DNA of 64,000 nt from Cohnella hashimotonis. Its GTDB lineage: Bacteria > Bacillota > Bacilli > Paenibacillales > Paenibacillaceae. The notes beneath the pieces were generated by a model, which ran no database searches, was not told where the DNA came from, and saw only the letters and a program-made list of their open reading frames with translations. The stretch spans positions 8,519,501 through 8,583,500 of the forward strand of contig NZ_JAGRPV010000001.1 in assembly GCF_030014955.1 (NCBI RefSeq). The letters are read 5' to 3'. The translations under genes were made by a program, and so were the position numbers. This document shows, one piece after another, positions 17,403 through 27,371 of the stretch. Each line of letters begins with the position of its first letter. Within the stretch, counting starts at the first letter, position 1.

Positions 17403-19133
17403 ATGTTTTCCTTTTTTCAAATCCAAATCTATCGCGGCAAGTTCATTGCGTTTGCGGTTTTTGCGTTTCTTATGGGGCTGGGCTTAAGCGCGCTGGCCAC
17501 CTACGTGTTGTTGGAGCAATGGCTCGAGAATGCGAAAAGTCAGTCCGAAGACTCCTTTTACAGGGTGGAGAGCGCCCTTCAGAACGATTCCGAGCGGATC
17601 GACGCCTACCTGCAGCGGGTTTACTCCAACAGCGGCCTCGTGGCCGACGTTCGCTATTTTCTGGGCAACAGCGCGGAAGGCTATCTGACGGTCAGGCTCC
17701 AGAACAGCCGCTACGATCAGACGCTCGTCTCGTTTCCGGAGGATATGAAGGCTTTTCTGGGCAACGGCGGACAGAACCGCATCGTGCAGGTGAGCCTGCA
17801 TACCGGGGAACAAGGCAACGTCGTGCGCTTCGGCAGCAGCGGCGGCACGAGCTTCAAGTTCAACGTGCCGAACACGGACGATCTGTTCCGGGAGACGATC
17901 CAACGCGGATTCGTCATTCGCAAGCAGCTGCTCGATCCGAACCAAATCTCGCGCCAGCTCGGCGAATTCCGGTTTCTCGTCAGCAGCGACGCGTTGTTCG
18001 CGGACGTGCAGAACAATCGGCGGGTCGCATCCGCCGCCGTCAGCAGTGCAGGCGACGTGTATCTCGCCGACGGCGGGGACCGCGCCGACGCGGATTTGTT
18101 CCGCAAGGCCGCGGCGAACCCAAGCAGCCATGGCTTCATTCGTCTGGGCGAATGGGGCCGCGCGTTTTACGTGACCTATCCGTCCAAGGCGTTCAACTAT
18201 CAATTCGTCAGCATCGTAGACTTGTCCGCGCTCTTTCGGCAGAAGGCCGGCATCCTGCTCATCGTATTCCTGGTGGTGTGGGCGGCCATGGGCAGCATCC
18301 TCCTGCTCGCCGCGTACAATCTGCGCGAAGCCGCTGGCTTCCTGCGGCGGATCATCCATTCTATCGAACGGGTCAAATCCGCCAACTTCACGCCCGTCAG
18401 CCCCGCGCGCTACCGGAAAAACGAGTACGGCATGATCGCTGCGGAGCTCGACGATATGACACTGCAGCTCAACAAGCATATTCAGACGGAATACCTGCTC
18501 AAGCTGAAGCAGCAGCAAACGGAAATGAAGGCGCTTCAAAATCAGATTAATCCGCATTTTTTGTACAATACGCTGGAAATTATCCGCTCCTCCGCGCTGT
18601 CGGGCCGTTCGGACGATACGGCAGAAGCGATCGCGACGCTGGGCGCGCTGTACCGCGAGATCGTCAAAAACGAAAATATCATACCGCTGGGCGGCGAGCT
18701 GGCCTTGCTGCAAAAATATTTGAAGATCATGGAATTCAAATATCCCGACCGTTTTTTCTACCAGCTTAACGTGGACGAATCGCTGCTGTCCCTGCCCACC
18801 GTGAAGTTTTGGATGCAGCCGCTCGCGGAGAACTTTTTCGTCCACGGCTTCGATCCGGACCACGAGTTCAACCTGCTCGTCCTGAACGGCAACGAACGCG
18901 CGGACGCGTACGTGCTGGAGATGGTGGACAACGGCGCCTCGATCTCCAAGGAACGACTGGCCGAGATCCGCCGGCATCTGTCCCTGAACGAGGATTCGGC
19001 CACGGAGAGCATCGGCCTGCGAAACGTGTATACGCGGCTTCACTTTTTCCACGGCAAAGGCTTTGCGATGCAAATCGATAATAACGAGGAAGCCGGCGTC
19101 AAGATCACCTTGACCTTTGCGAAGGAGGCGTAA
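17403..19133 (+). CDS. YesM-type sensor histidine kinase
   Basis: 576 residues from the ATG at 17403, which follows AAGGGAG; the frame is open further upstream but without a ribosome site. There are two membrane segments (about residues 12-37 and 280-302) with a roughly 240-residue extracellular sensor between them, then a HAMP-like linker. The His_kinase domain contains ALQNQINPHFLYNTLEII with the phospho-acceptor His385, and a C-terminal HATPase follows (SIGLRNVYTRL). This is the LytS/YesM class that works with AraC-type response regulators such as the next gene, 3 bp downstream. It probably senses the presence of the sugar imported by the neighbouring LplABC-type transporter. Confidence 0.93.
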   Translation: MFSFFQIQIYRGKFIAFAVFAFLMGLGLSALATYVLLEQWLENAKSQSEDSFYRVESALQNDSERIDAYLQRVYSNSGLVADVRYFLGNSAEGYLTVRLQNSRYDQTLVSFPEDMKAFLGNGGQNRIVQVSLHTGEQGNVVRFGSSGGTSFKFNVPNTDDLFRETIQRGFVIRKQLLDPNQISRQLGEFRFLVSSDALFADVQNNRRVASAAVSSAGDVYLADGGDRADADLFRKAAANPSSHGFIRLGEWGRAFYVTYPSKAFNYQFVSIVDLSALFRQKAGILLIVFLVVWAAMGSILLLAAYNLREAAGFLRRIIHSIERVKSANFTPVSPARYRKNEYGMIAAELDDMTLQLNKHIQTEYLLKLKQQQTEMKALQNQINPHFLYNTLEIIRSSALSGRSDDTAEAIATLGALYREIVKNENIIPLGGELALLQKYLKIMEFKYPDRFFYQLNVDESLLSLPTVKFWMQPLAENFFVHGFDPDHEFNLLVLNGNERADAYVLEMVDNGASISKERLAEIRRHLSLNEDSATESIGLRNVYTRLHFFHGKGFAMQIDNNEEAGVKITLTFAKEA

Positions 19134-19136
19134 ACC

Positions 19137-19898
19137 ATGTATAAGCTTCTGCTCGTGGACGACGAGCCGCAGATTCTGGAGGGCGTCAAGCGAACGCTGG
19201 ATTGGGAGAAGCTCGGCTTCGCGAGGATCGAGACCAGCGAGACGTACGAGGGCGCGATCGCCAAAGCCGTCGACTTCGGGCCGGACCTGGCCATCTTCGA
19301 CGTCTGCATCGGCAAGGAGCGCGGATATAACGCCATCCGCAAGCTGAAAGAAATACGGCTTCCGGCTACCTATATTATGATGAGCGGCTACGAGGAATTC
19401 GAATACGCCATGCAGGCGATTCATTGCGGGGCCAAGGACTATCTGCTCAAGCCGATCGAGCGGGCCAAGCTGCAAGCGCTGGTACAGCGGATTATCGTCG
19501 AAGATCTGAACGGTACGCTGGCGGGGGCGGAACCGGACGAACGCGACGAGGACCCCATACTCGGCGTGCGATACGACAGCCTGTCCAAGCTGACGAACCG
19601 CATTCTGCAGATGGTCAAGGCGGAATACGGCCAAAATCTCAACCTCAAAACGGTGGCCGAACGCTTTCGCATGAACGGAACCTATCTCGGACAACTCTTT
19701 TTGAAAGAGACGCAGATGAAATTTTCGGAGTACCTCATGGCTTACCGGATGTTCCGGGCGCGCGAACGCATCCAGACGACGGACGAGAAAATAGCGACGA
19801 TCGCCCAGTCCGTCGGCTACGCCAACCTGAACTACTTTTATACGCATTTTAGCGCGTACTTTCACAAATCGCCTTCGGACCTGCGGAGAAAGGATTAG
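19137..19898 (+). CDS. YesN-type response regulator with AraC DNA-binding domain
   Basis: 253 residues. The receiver domain (residues 1-120) opens LLLVDDEPQILEGVKRTLDW, has the phospho-acceptor Asp55 in LAIFDVC and a conserved Lys in YLLKPIERAK. The AraC-type double helix-turn-helix at the C-terminus reads RMNGTYLGQLFLKETQMKFS then TIAQSVGYANLNYFYTHF. It is shorter than most YesN proteins because the central linker is small. AAGGAGG precedes the start and it directly follows the kinase gene. It probably activates the flanking sugar transport genes. Confidence 0.93.
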   Translation: MYKLLLVDDEPQILEGVKRTLDWEKLGFARIETSETYEGAIAKAVDFGPDLAIFDVCIGKERGYNAIRKLKEIRLPATYIMMSGYEEFEYAMQAIHCGAKDYLLKPIERAKLQALVQRIIVEDLNGTLAGAEPDERDEDPILGVRYDSLSKLTNRILQMVKAEYGQNLNLKTVAERFRMNGTYLGQLFLKETQMKFSEYLMAYRMFRARERIQTTDEKIATIAQSVGYANLNYFYTHFSAYFHKSPSDLRRKD

Positions 19899-19905
19899 TG
19901 CGGCT

Positions 19906-21419
19906 ATGCGACATCGGCGAATCGGGGGACCGTTCTTCAAGACGGCCATGCTGGCCGCGCTGCTGGCGCTGCCGCTGTCGGGCTGCATGACCCGATCGGC
20001 CGGGGGCGATCAGCCGACGCGCGACAGCCGTGCCGTGAATTTGATCTACTATACGATCGGCAATCCCGATCCCGACCTGAAGCGGGTCAACGAGAAGATC
20101 AATGAAGTGACGTCCAAAAAAATCGGGGTCACGATTACTTATATCAAAGTAGGCTGGCAGGAATACAATGACCGGCTCCATACGCTGATCTCGACGGGCT
20201 CGCCGTTCGATATCGCGTTCGCCACCGATTATGCGGGCTTCGTGCAGCGGGGCGCCTGGCTCAAGCTGGATGAAGCGCTGGCCGGGCCCGGCCGGGAAAT
20301 GTACGAAGCGATCGACCCCGTGCTGTGGGAGGGCGTCCGCATGGAGGACGGCGGGATCTACGGCGTGCCGACGAACAAGGAGCTCGCGGTCCGGATGCAG
20401 TGGATGTACCCGGAGTCGCTCGTGCGAAAGTACGGCATCGATATCGCCAAGTACGGTACGCTCGAGTCGCTGGCGCCGCTGCTCGAGATGATTAGCGACA
20501 AGGAGCCCGACTATCAGCCGATGGAGCTGGATAAGGATTCGCAAAATTTTTTCGCGCTGGACGGCTACGAGTACGTGACCGACAAGCCGCTGCCGCTCAT
20601 GGTCCGATCGCTCGATCCGAAGGCGCCGGTGGTAGGCATATTCGAGACGGAGGAAGCCAGGCGCGTGCTGGACACGCTCCGTGCCTATTATCTCAAAGGC
20701 TACATTAACGAGGATGCGGCCTTGCGGGAGGGGCAGAACCTGAAGCGGGGAGAACGGGTATTCTGGAAGCCCGCGGGGGGGGCGGTCCGCTGGCTGAGAA
20801 CAGCTGGAGCAAGGATCGCGGCTACGAGGTTGTCGCCCATCCCGTGTCGCCGCCCCTGATCACGACCGAATCTGTACGCGGCGGGATCATGGCGATCAAC
20901 GCCAACGCCGCGCATCCAGCGGAGAGCGTCAAGTTCCTGAATCTGCTCAACACGGACCCCGAGCTGCGCAATCTGTTCAATTACGGCATCGAGGGCGTGC
21001 ACTACACGCTGGACGCCAACGGGCAGGTGCTGCCGAAATCATCGGGGGATGGCGGCGAGCAGGGCGGGACGGTCGGCTACGAGGGGGTGCAGTACACCCA
21101 GGGCAACTGGTTTATCCTCAAGACGCTTGGCGGGGAGTATCCGGATCCCTTGGACAAATGGGACCAATTCCGGGCGGCCAACGCCGGCTACGTCAAATCC
21201 AGGCTTTTCGGCTTCACGCCGGATCTGGCCGGCATGTCCGTCCAGCTCGACAATATCAGAACGGTGTGGGAAAAGTACTACCCGGGCCTGATGACCGGCA
21301 GCGTGGACGTGGATGCCGTGCTGCCCAAGTTCAACGCGGAGCTGAGACAGGCAGGGCTGGACGCGGTGCGGGCGGAAGTGCAAAGGCAGCTGGATGCCTG
21401 GCGCGCACGACATTCGTAG
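19906..21419 (+). pseudogene. Second LplA-like substrate-binding lipoprotein, frameshifted at a G run
   Basis: The gene opens with a signal peptide and lipobox LSGC (Cys near residue 27) and continues as an LplA-like binding protein (VNLIYYTIGNPDPDLKRVNE). At a run of eight G (20775-20782) the frame changes: the first frame stops at 20859, while the homologous C-terminal part continues in the -1 frame to 21419 (SVRGGIMAINANAAHP). Restoring one base gives 504 residues, close to the 508-residue paralogue at 15720. The break could be a real mutation, a sequencing error in the homopolymer, or ribosomal or transcriptional slippage at GGGGGGG. It follows the response-regulator gene after 7 bp on the same strand, with only a weak ribosome site. 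If not expressed in full, the first frame yields a truncated 317-residue product. Confidence 0.8.
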
Positions 21420-21434
21420 CTTAACGACAAGGAC

Positions 21435-22874
21435 CTATTCGTATGCCCGAATCGACCCGATCTCCGCGAGCAGCGGCCACAGCCGCTCCTCCCAAATCGC
21501 GCGCGGACTGTAGCGCTGCCTGGCGGCAGCCTTGGCGCGCAGCACGGGGTTGTCGGCGAGATGTCCGGCGATTCTCCGCGCATGCTCGAACAGGTACGCT
21601 TCCTCGGAAGGATTATAGGCTTCCGCCGTGTCGAAGCCGAAGTTGCGCGCGTCCCAACGCATCATATACGCGCCAAGCTGCCCTCCCAGCTCTGCGAGCG
21701 CAGGAACCGCTTCGTTCAGCACGAGCAGATTGCCGCGGCTGGCCGCTTCGAGCACGACAAGGCCGAACGATTCGGAGTAGGATGGACAGACGAATAGATT
21801 GGCAAGTCCGAACAAATCCATGACGCTGCGATGGGGATAGCCGTCGGGCCAGCCGAGATCCGACGTGAACGCCACTTCGGCACCTGCTGCCGGCGTCGTC
21901 TTGCCTGCAGGCGGACCGGATGTCATCCCGGAGGCGGACGCGTCGTTCTCTGGGGAGCAGTCGCTGTCGCCTGCCTCGCCGTCCGCCCCACGCTCCGTGC
22001 GCGACTCCTCGCGAAGAGCTGCGAAGACACGGTCCGCCGCCAAGCGAATTGTCTGCTTGTAGGCGGATGGTTCGGCGTCCATCGCCGGAAAGTCGCAGCA
22101 GACGAGCTTGACGCGCAGACCCGAGATCGCAGATAGCGCGCCGGCGAGCGCGGCCGCCTTGTCGAAGCGCTTGGCCGGCGTCAGCCTGCCCGGACAGACC
22201 ATCAGCACGTCGGGGCTCAGCAGATCGGTGGCGGCGGCGAGCCGTTTCGTATCCGGCGATGCGTAGGCGAGCGGATCGAGCCCGTTGGGCATGACCCTGC
22301 AGTCCGATTCGGAGACGCCGTACTGACGGGCGAGCGCGGGGATGCCGGATGCCGTCGGATAGAGATGGAGGGTACGCGGCATCGGCTTGTAACGTGCGGA
22401 GAATGGCCAAGTCGCGCGGAGCGGCCGGGGAGCGGGAGCGGAGTGGACCATCGACAGAAACCGGACGTCCGGCAGCGCCAGCTGGGCTTTGCGAATGGCC
22501 ACGTTGTGTACGAGATGCCATCCTTGATACAGGATGTCGTGCATGATGCAGACGTCCGCGCCTTCCAGCTTGCGGACGAAGTCGGCGGCGATCGTCTCCG
22601 TCTCGGCATCGAAGCGATCGTGCGTACGCCCGGTCGCCTGCGTATAATCCCGCCAGTGAATGACCGCGCCGTCATGCCGGTTCACGACCGGAACCCAGGC
22701 AAGTCGCTCGTCCAGATAGGCGCCGTACCGCTCGGAGCGGGGACAATCTTCGGAGACGAGCAGCCGCACGTCGATGCCCGCGTCCAGCAGCATACGAAGC
22801 TGAAGCTCCGCGACCTGGACGAGCGAGTAGGTCGGGGACAGGCCGTTGAACATCGTGAGCACGGCAACCTTCAT
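21435..22874 (-). CDS. GT4-family glycosyltransferase
   Basis: 479 residues with a GT-B fold. The N-terminal domain starts MKVAVLTMFNGLSPTYSLVQ; the C-terminal nucleotide-sugar domain has VMVCPGRLTPAKRFDKA-like and YSESFGLVVLEAASRG segments, the latter holding the E-x7-E motif of retaining GT4 enzymes. A low-complexity, probably disordered insert of about 45 residues lies near 290-335 and makes the protein longer than the usual 380-420. GAGGG precedes the ATG. It is divergent, across about 120 bp, from a Thr-rich surface-type protein gene, so it may glycosylate that product; this is context-based inference. It is convergent with the frameshifted binding-protein gene, 15 bp away. Confidence 0.88.
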   Translation of the reverse strand: MKVAVLTMFNGLSPTYSLVQVAELQLRMLLDAGIDVRLLVSEDCPRSERYGAYLDERLAWVPVVNRHDGAVIHWRDYTQATGRTHDRFDAETETIAADFVRKLEGADVCIMHDILYQGWHLVHNVAIRKAQLALPDVRFLSMVHSAPAPRPLRATWPFSARYKPMPRTLHLYPTASGIPALARQYGVSESDCRVMPNGLDPLAYASPDTKRLAAATDLLSPDVLMVCPGRLTPAKRFDKAAALAGALSAISGLRVKLVCCDFPAMDAEPSAYKQTIRLAADRVFAALREESRTERGADGEAGDSDCSPENDASASGMTSGPPAGKTTPAAGAEVAFTSDLGWPDGYPHRSVMDLFGLANLFVCPSYSESFGLVVLEAASRGNLLVLNEAVPALAELGGQLGAYMMRWDARNFGFDTAEAYNPSEEAYLFEHARRIAGHLADNPVLRAKAAARQRYSPRAIWEERLWPLLAEIGSIRAYE

Positions 22875-22996
22875 CTTTCCGCCCTCCCCTTCTTCCGTAT
22901 GTTTTTTCTTCTCTTATGTCAGCGACTCGCCGCGTATGCATACGGACAGGCGGAGCCGTCGTACAGATGGGAAGAGCGAAGGAGTGGAGGGATGAG

Positions 22997-25549
22997 ATGG
23001 CTTGCGGCAATCTGGGAATCGCGAACGACTTTAACTTGTTTATTTTCGGCGATCACACGCAATCCAACGTCGACGCGGAGGGAAGAGTCGCCGTCGGCGG
23101 CAATGCGACGTACGTCAACTACGGCGTCGGCGATACGTTGCCGGTATCGACGACGAGGCCCGACCTGATCATACAGGGCAACGTAAATATTACGAACGGC
23201 ACGAACTTTGCGGGGAACACGGTCATCTATCCTGACAGCACGGTATTGACGTATACGATGACCAACAACAACGGCGTGCCGGACCAGCCGCTGCGCGGGA
23301 CGCCGATCGACTTCGCGTCGGCGGAGCGGGCGCTGACCGAGCTGTCGCTGAATCTGTCGGCGCTGACGCCGAACGGCACGGCGAGCAACAACTTCGGACA
23401 GATCGTCCTCGCGGGTACGGACCGGGCGCTGAACGTCTTCACGTTCGGCGGCAACAACGTAGACGGCAACGGCCTGCGCCTCGACACGGCGAACGGCATC
23501 AATCTGGCGATTCCGGCGGGAGCCACGGCCGTAATCAACGTCGGGGACAACGATGTGGGATTCGGCAGCTACCAGATTTTTATCAACGGCGTGGCTGCCA
23601 ATCGGGGCAACGTCTGTCCCATCCTCTGGAATTTTTTTCAGGCATCTGTCGCCTTCAATCAAAATATCGCGATCGCGGGCTCCGTGCTGGCGCCGAACGC
23701 GAACTGGCAGGCGAGGGGGTTCGGCAACATCGACGGCACCATGGTGGCGGCCTCGCTTGCCAATGTCGGCGGCTCGATCGAAGCGCACAACGTTCCGTTC
23801 TGCGGCTGCCTGCCGGTCCTGCCGTCTGCGACGACGACCACCACGACGACAACGACAACGACGACCACCGCATCGACCGAGTCGCCTACCACAACGACGA
23901 CCGCATCCACGACGGGGCTGCCGACGACAACCACGACGACGGCGGCTCCGCCGACTACGACGACCACGACCACGACCACGCCGGTTCCGCCGACCACGAC
24001 GACATCCGTGCCGCCGACCACGACGACGATCGTGCCGCCGACGACGGCGAGCACCTCGACGAGTGCGGGCGGAGGCTCCGCGATCGCGCCGCCGGCGACG
24101 GGACCGATCCTCAAGGCCGTCAAGACGGCAAATGTCCAAACCGCGTCGCTGGGCGATATCATTCGCTTCACGCTTGCCGTGAGCAATGTGGGAACGGCGC
24201 CGGGCGAGGCGGTGCTGAACGACGATCTGCCGCAAGGATTGCTGTTCATCCCGGCCAGCGTCGTCATCAACGGCGTACCCGCAAGGGCGCAGGATCTGAC
24301 GGAGTCGACGCTGCTCGGCGTTATTTTGCCCGGAGAGACGGTCATCGTCGAATTCGAAGCCATCGTGGCCACCTATCCGGCAAGCGGAAATATCGTGAAC
24401 AGGGGCTCCGTCATCGCTTTGACGCCGGGAACCGCACCGCCGCGTTGCAGCCTGGGCGAGGCGGCGATCGACGCGCCGTCCGGGGTGCCGCCGATTCCGA
24501 ATCAGATGCTCCCGGTCGTCCTCGTATTCAAGCCGGGGATTACGCCGCTGCCCGGTCAAGCGGGAATCGCGGGTCCGTTCGTAATGCCGAACGGGACGGT
24601 CGAATTCGCCGAGTCCGTGACCGCGCCGGGCATTACGCTGGCCCCCATTCGCGGCGTCACACTGGGAGACCCGCTGGGCGTGGCGTCGCCCATCGAGCAG
24701 GCGGCGCCGATCCCGGTCGCCTTGCCCGCCCTGAAGCCCGGTTCGAGCCTGATCGTGTTCCAGCGCGCGTTCAACAATGCCTTTTTCGTCGGTCAACGTA
24801 TCACCTACAGCATCTTCGTAATCAACGACGGGAGTTTGCCGGTCGTCTCGGCCATATTGCGGGATACGCTGCCGCCCGAATCGCAATTTATCGACGGGAC
24901 GGTACGCGTGAACGACCGGCTTATGATCCAGGAGGATCCGGGCAGGGGCATCCAGATCGGTCCGCTGTCGCCCGCCCAAGGCGCGGTCGTGCGCTACGAC
25001 CTGCTGATTACGGGCAAACCGGGCAGCGCGTCGGTCGTTAATTCAAGCCAAGTGTCCGCGACCTTCCTTCGGGCGGACAACGGGATCGAATCAGGCCGGT
25101 TCGCTTCGCAGCCGATCTCCAATCCGTTGCTGCCGATCAGCCTGGAACCGTTCTTCAGCTTCGTGAAGCAGGCGTCCAAGGCCAACGTTACGGTCTGGGA
25201 AACTTATCGTTACGATTTTGTCATTCGCAATACGTCGAGGACCCTGGTCGCGGAGAACGTCACGTTGTTCGATACGTTGGCTTCGCCGCTCCAGTTCGTC
25301 TCGGGCAGCCTCAGGCTGGACGGCATCGCCCAGCTCGATCCGCAGGTAGGCTTCGACCTCGGCGGGCTGGCGCCCGGCGCGACGCGTCGCGTCTCGTTCG
25401 AAGTGCGCGTCATGTTCCACCCGAACGACAACAAAATCGTGAACCAGGCGGGTATGTTCTTCGAGTTCCGCTTCGAGGGAGTCTGCTATCGCGGGGGCAT
25501 TCTGTCCAACGAATCCATCGTTTTCGTAGCGGAGGATGAGGAGGAGTAG
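22997..25549 (+). CDS. Leaderless choice-of-anchor-A / Thr-rich / DUF11 surface-type protein
   Basis: 850 residues from the ATG at 22997 (GGAGG six bases upstream). There is no signal peptide or membrane segment: it opens MACGNLGIANDFNLFIFGDH, the start of a choice-of-anchor A domain (to about residue 275). A mucin-like Thr/Pro region follows (about 280-365, runs of up to 12 Thr). Then come three DUF11-type beta repeats (about 372-475, 590-700 and 715-835), ending in an acidic tail without sorting motif. Secreted relatives normally carry a signal peptide, so this protein may instead be deposited from the mother cell onto spores, as with several leaderless Bacillus exosporium proteins. The Thr-rich region is a plausible O-glycosylation target for the divergent glycosyltransferase. 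Both roles are inference; the domain order is visible. Confidence 0.85.
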   Translation: MACGNLGIANDFNLFIFGDHTQSNVDAEGRVAVGGNATYVNYGVGDTLPVSTTRPDLIIQGNVNITNGTNFAGNTVIYPDSTVLTYTMTNNNGVPDQPLRGTPIDFASAERALTELSLNLSALTPNGTASNNFGQIVLAGTDRALNVFTFGGNNVDGNGLRLDTANGINLAIPAGATAVINVGDNDVGFGSYQIFINGVAANRGNVCPILWNFFQASVAFNQNIAIAGSVLAPNANWQARGFGNIDGTMVAASLANVGGSIEAHNVPFCGCLPVLPSATTTTTTTTTTTTTASTESPTTTTTASTTGLPTTTTTTAAPPTTTTTTTTTPVPPTTTTSVPPTTTTIVPPTTASTSTSAGGGSAIAPPATGPILKAVKTANVQTASLGDIIRFTLAVSNVGTAPGEAVLNDDLPQGLLFIPASVVINGVPARAQDLTESTLLGVILPGETVIVEFEAIVATYPASGNIVNRGSVIALTPGTAPPRCSLGEAAIDAPSGVPPIPNQMLPVVLVFKPGITPLPGQAGIAGPFVMPNGTVEFAESVTAPGITLAPIRGVTLGDPLGVASPIEQAAPIPVALPALKPGSSLIVFQRAFNNAFFVGQRITYSIFVINDGSLPVVSAILRDTLPPESQFIDGTVRVNDRLMIQEDPGRGIQIGPLSPAQGAVVRYDLLITGKPGSASVVNSSQVSATFLRADNGIESGRFASQPISNPLLPISLEPFFSFVKQASKANVTVWETYRYDFVIRNTSRTLVAENVTLFDTLASPLQFVSGSLRLDGIAQLDPQVGFDLGGLAPGATRRVSFEVRVMFHPNDNKIVNQAGMFFEFRFEGVCYRGGILSNESIVFVAEDEEE

Positions 25550-25597
25550 GTGTAGGAGTAGGGAATACGATGTGAACGAATCAAAACCGCATGCAAA

Positions 25598-25624
25598 AGC
25601 CCGCCGGCAGCCGCCGACGGGCTT
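25598..25624 (-). terminator. Intrinsic terminator after the MalG-type permease
   Basis: On the minus strand AAGCCCGTCGGC and GCCGGCGGGCTT form a GC-rich stem closing a short loop, followed by TTTTGC. It lies 8 bp beyond the permease stop codon. It may also stop readthrough from the DUF11 gene on the other strand. Confidence 0.75.
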
Positions 25625-25632
25625 CAAATCGT

Positions 25633-26466
25633 TTAACCCTTCACCGCCCCGGCGACGACGCCCTTGACGATGTACTTTTGCAGGAACATGAACACGACGA
25701 TCGACGGCAGGACGGCCATCACCATGGCGGTCATCGCGTACTGCCAGTCCGACGTGTACTGGCCGACGAACGTGTAGGCCGCGAGCGTCAGCGTCTTGGT
25801 CGTCGGCGAGCCGTTGACCATGAGGAGCGGGAGCAGGAAGTCGTTCCAGATCCACATGACGTCGATGATGACGATCGTCGCCGTGACGGACTTGAGCAGC
25901 GGGAAGATGATCCGGAAGAACAGCCCGAAGCCGGAAGCCCCGTCGATCATCGCGCTCTCGTCGAGCTCCTTCGGTATGCCTTTGACGAACCCGTGGTAGA
26001 TGAAGACGGCCAGCGGAGCGCCGAAGCCCCAGTACAGCAGGCCGAGCCCCCAGGTGCTGTCGGACAGATGCAGGAACCGCGCGGTCTTGAGCACGGTGAG
26101 CATGATCGACTGGAACGGGATAAGCATCGGCATGATGCAGATGAAGTAGACGATGCCGCTCAGTCTCGACTTTGTGCGCGCCAGCTTGTAGGCGGCGATC
26201 GAAGAGACGAGGACGATGCCCGCAAGCCCCAGCACGGTGATGATCGTGTTGTTCAGGAACAAGCGCGGGTAGTTGATGAAGTTCCACACGTAAGTGTAGT
26301 TGTCGAACGTCCAGTGCTTCGGCAGCGCGATGACGTCGGACATGACCTCCTGGAAGCTCTTGAACGAGTTGAAGATCGCCAGGAAGAGCGGGTACAGGAA
26401 CACGAGGGAAAGCAGCACCATGACGACCTCGCCGACCCAGCGTGCGGCTTTGTTCGTAGAGGACAT
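25633..26466 (-). CDS. CUT1 sugar ABC transporter permease, MalG/AraQ type
   Basis: 277 residues, six predicted membrane segments, with the EAA loop ELDESAMIDGASGFGLFFRI and C-terminus QKYIVKGVVAGAVKG. The ATG overlaps the upstream stop codon by one base (TAATG), so the two permeases are translated together. Their likely binding protein (35058-36404) and an alpha-galactosidase (36552-38717) lie on the plus strand beyond the kinase/regulator pair, suggesting alpha-galactoside uptake (raffinose or melibiose type). The substrate assignment is contextual. Confidence 0.92.
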   Translation of the reverse strand: MSSTNKAARWVGEVVMVLLSLVFLYPLFLAIFNSFKSFQEVMSDVIALPKHWTFDNYTYVWNFINYPRLFLNNTIITVLGLAGIVLVSSIAAYKLARTKSRLSGIVYFICIMPMLIPFQSIMLTVLKTARFLHLSDSTWGLGLLYWGFGAPLAVFIYHGFVKGIPKELDESAMIDGASGFGLFFRIIFPLLKSVTATIVIIDVMWIWNDFLLPLLMVNGSPTTKTLTLAAYTFVGQYTSDWQYAMTAMVMAVLPSIVVFMFLQKYIVKGVVAGAVKG

Positions 26467-27353
26467 TAGGCTTCAACCTCCCTGCGCTTGAAGATGGTGA
26501 GCTGGATGACGGTGATGATCAGGACGGCGACGAACAGAATGAGCGCCTTGGCGGTGCCGTAGCCGTACAGATTGTTCGTAAAGGTATCGCGGTAGATGTC
26601 GTAGGCGACGCTGTACGTCGTGCCGCCCGGTCCGCCCCCGGTAAGGGAAAGGATGACGTCGAACACCTTGATCGAGTTGGTCAGCGCCATGAAGACGGCG
26701 ATCGTGATCGACGGCGCGAGCAGCGGCAGCGTGACGCTGAAGAAGCGGCGGACGGGTCCGGCGCCGTCCACGACGGCGGCTTCCTTCAGATCGCCCGGCA
26801 CGGACTGCAAGCCGGCGATGTAGATGACTAAATAAAAGCCGATCGACTGCCAGATCGAGACGAACAGGACGGAGATGAAGGCGAGTCCCGGCTCCCCGAG
26901 CCAGCTCATTTTGAAAATATGCCAGCCCGTGCTGTTGCCGAGCGACTCGAAGCCTTGCATGAAGATGAACTTCCAGATGAAGCCGACGATGACGAGGCTG
27001 AGAATGTACGGGATGAAAAAGGCTGCCCGCAGCCAGGTCTTCGACTTGAGCTTCGCATCGAGGACGAGCGCCAGCAGGATGGCCAGCACGTTGATGAGCA
27101 CGATATAGAGCACGGCGTATTTGACCGTGAACCAGGCCGCGTTCGTAAAGTTGGCGTCGCCGGTGAAGATCTGCTTGAAGTTGTCCAATCCGATGAACTT
27201 CGGATGCTTGGAAATGCCGTTCCACTTGGTCAGCGAGTAGCGGACGGTCATGACGAACGGAATGTAAAAGGCGACGGCCACGCAGATCAGAACGGGCAGC
27301 GTGAAGAGGCCGAATTCCATCTTGGAGCGCCATTTGCGGTAAAACGAGGCCAT
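26466..27353 (-). CDS. CUT1 sugar ABC transporter permease, MalF type
   Basis: 295 residues with six predicted membrane segments and the permease motif LKEAAVVDGAGPVRRFFSVT. It is the first gene of a two-permease operon and is transcribed away from the kinase/regulator genes at 27486-31047, across an intergenic region containing back-to-back -10 boxes. GAGGTG lies before the ATG. As in other CUT1 systems no ATPase gene is linked. Confidence 0.92.
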   Translation of the reverse strand: MASFYRKWRSKMEFGLFTLPVLICVAVAFYIPFVMTVRYSLTKWNGISKHPKFIGLDNFKQIFTGDANFTNAAWFTVKYAVLYIVLINVLAILLALVLDAKLKSKTWLRAAFFIPYILSLVIVGFIWKFIFMQGFESLGNSTGWHIFKMSWLGEPGLAFISVLFVSIWQSIGFYLVIYIAGLQSVPGDLKEAAVVDGAGPVRRFFSVTLPLLAPSITIAVFMALTNSIKVFDVILSLTGGGPGGTTYSVAYDIYRDTFTNNLYGYGTAKALILFVAVLIITVIQLTIFKRREVEA

Positions 27354-27371
27354 AGCGGCACCTCTTTTCTC

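Noticed and set aside
22919..24979. A 686-codon open frame antisense to the choice-of-anchor protein
   Set aside because: Arg-rich shadow of the Thr-coding repeats; no ribosome site and no domain.
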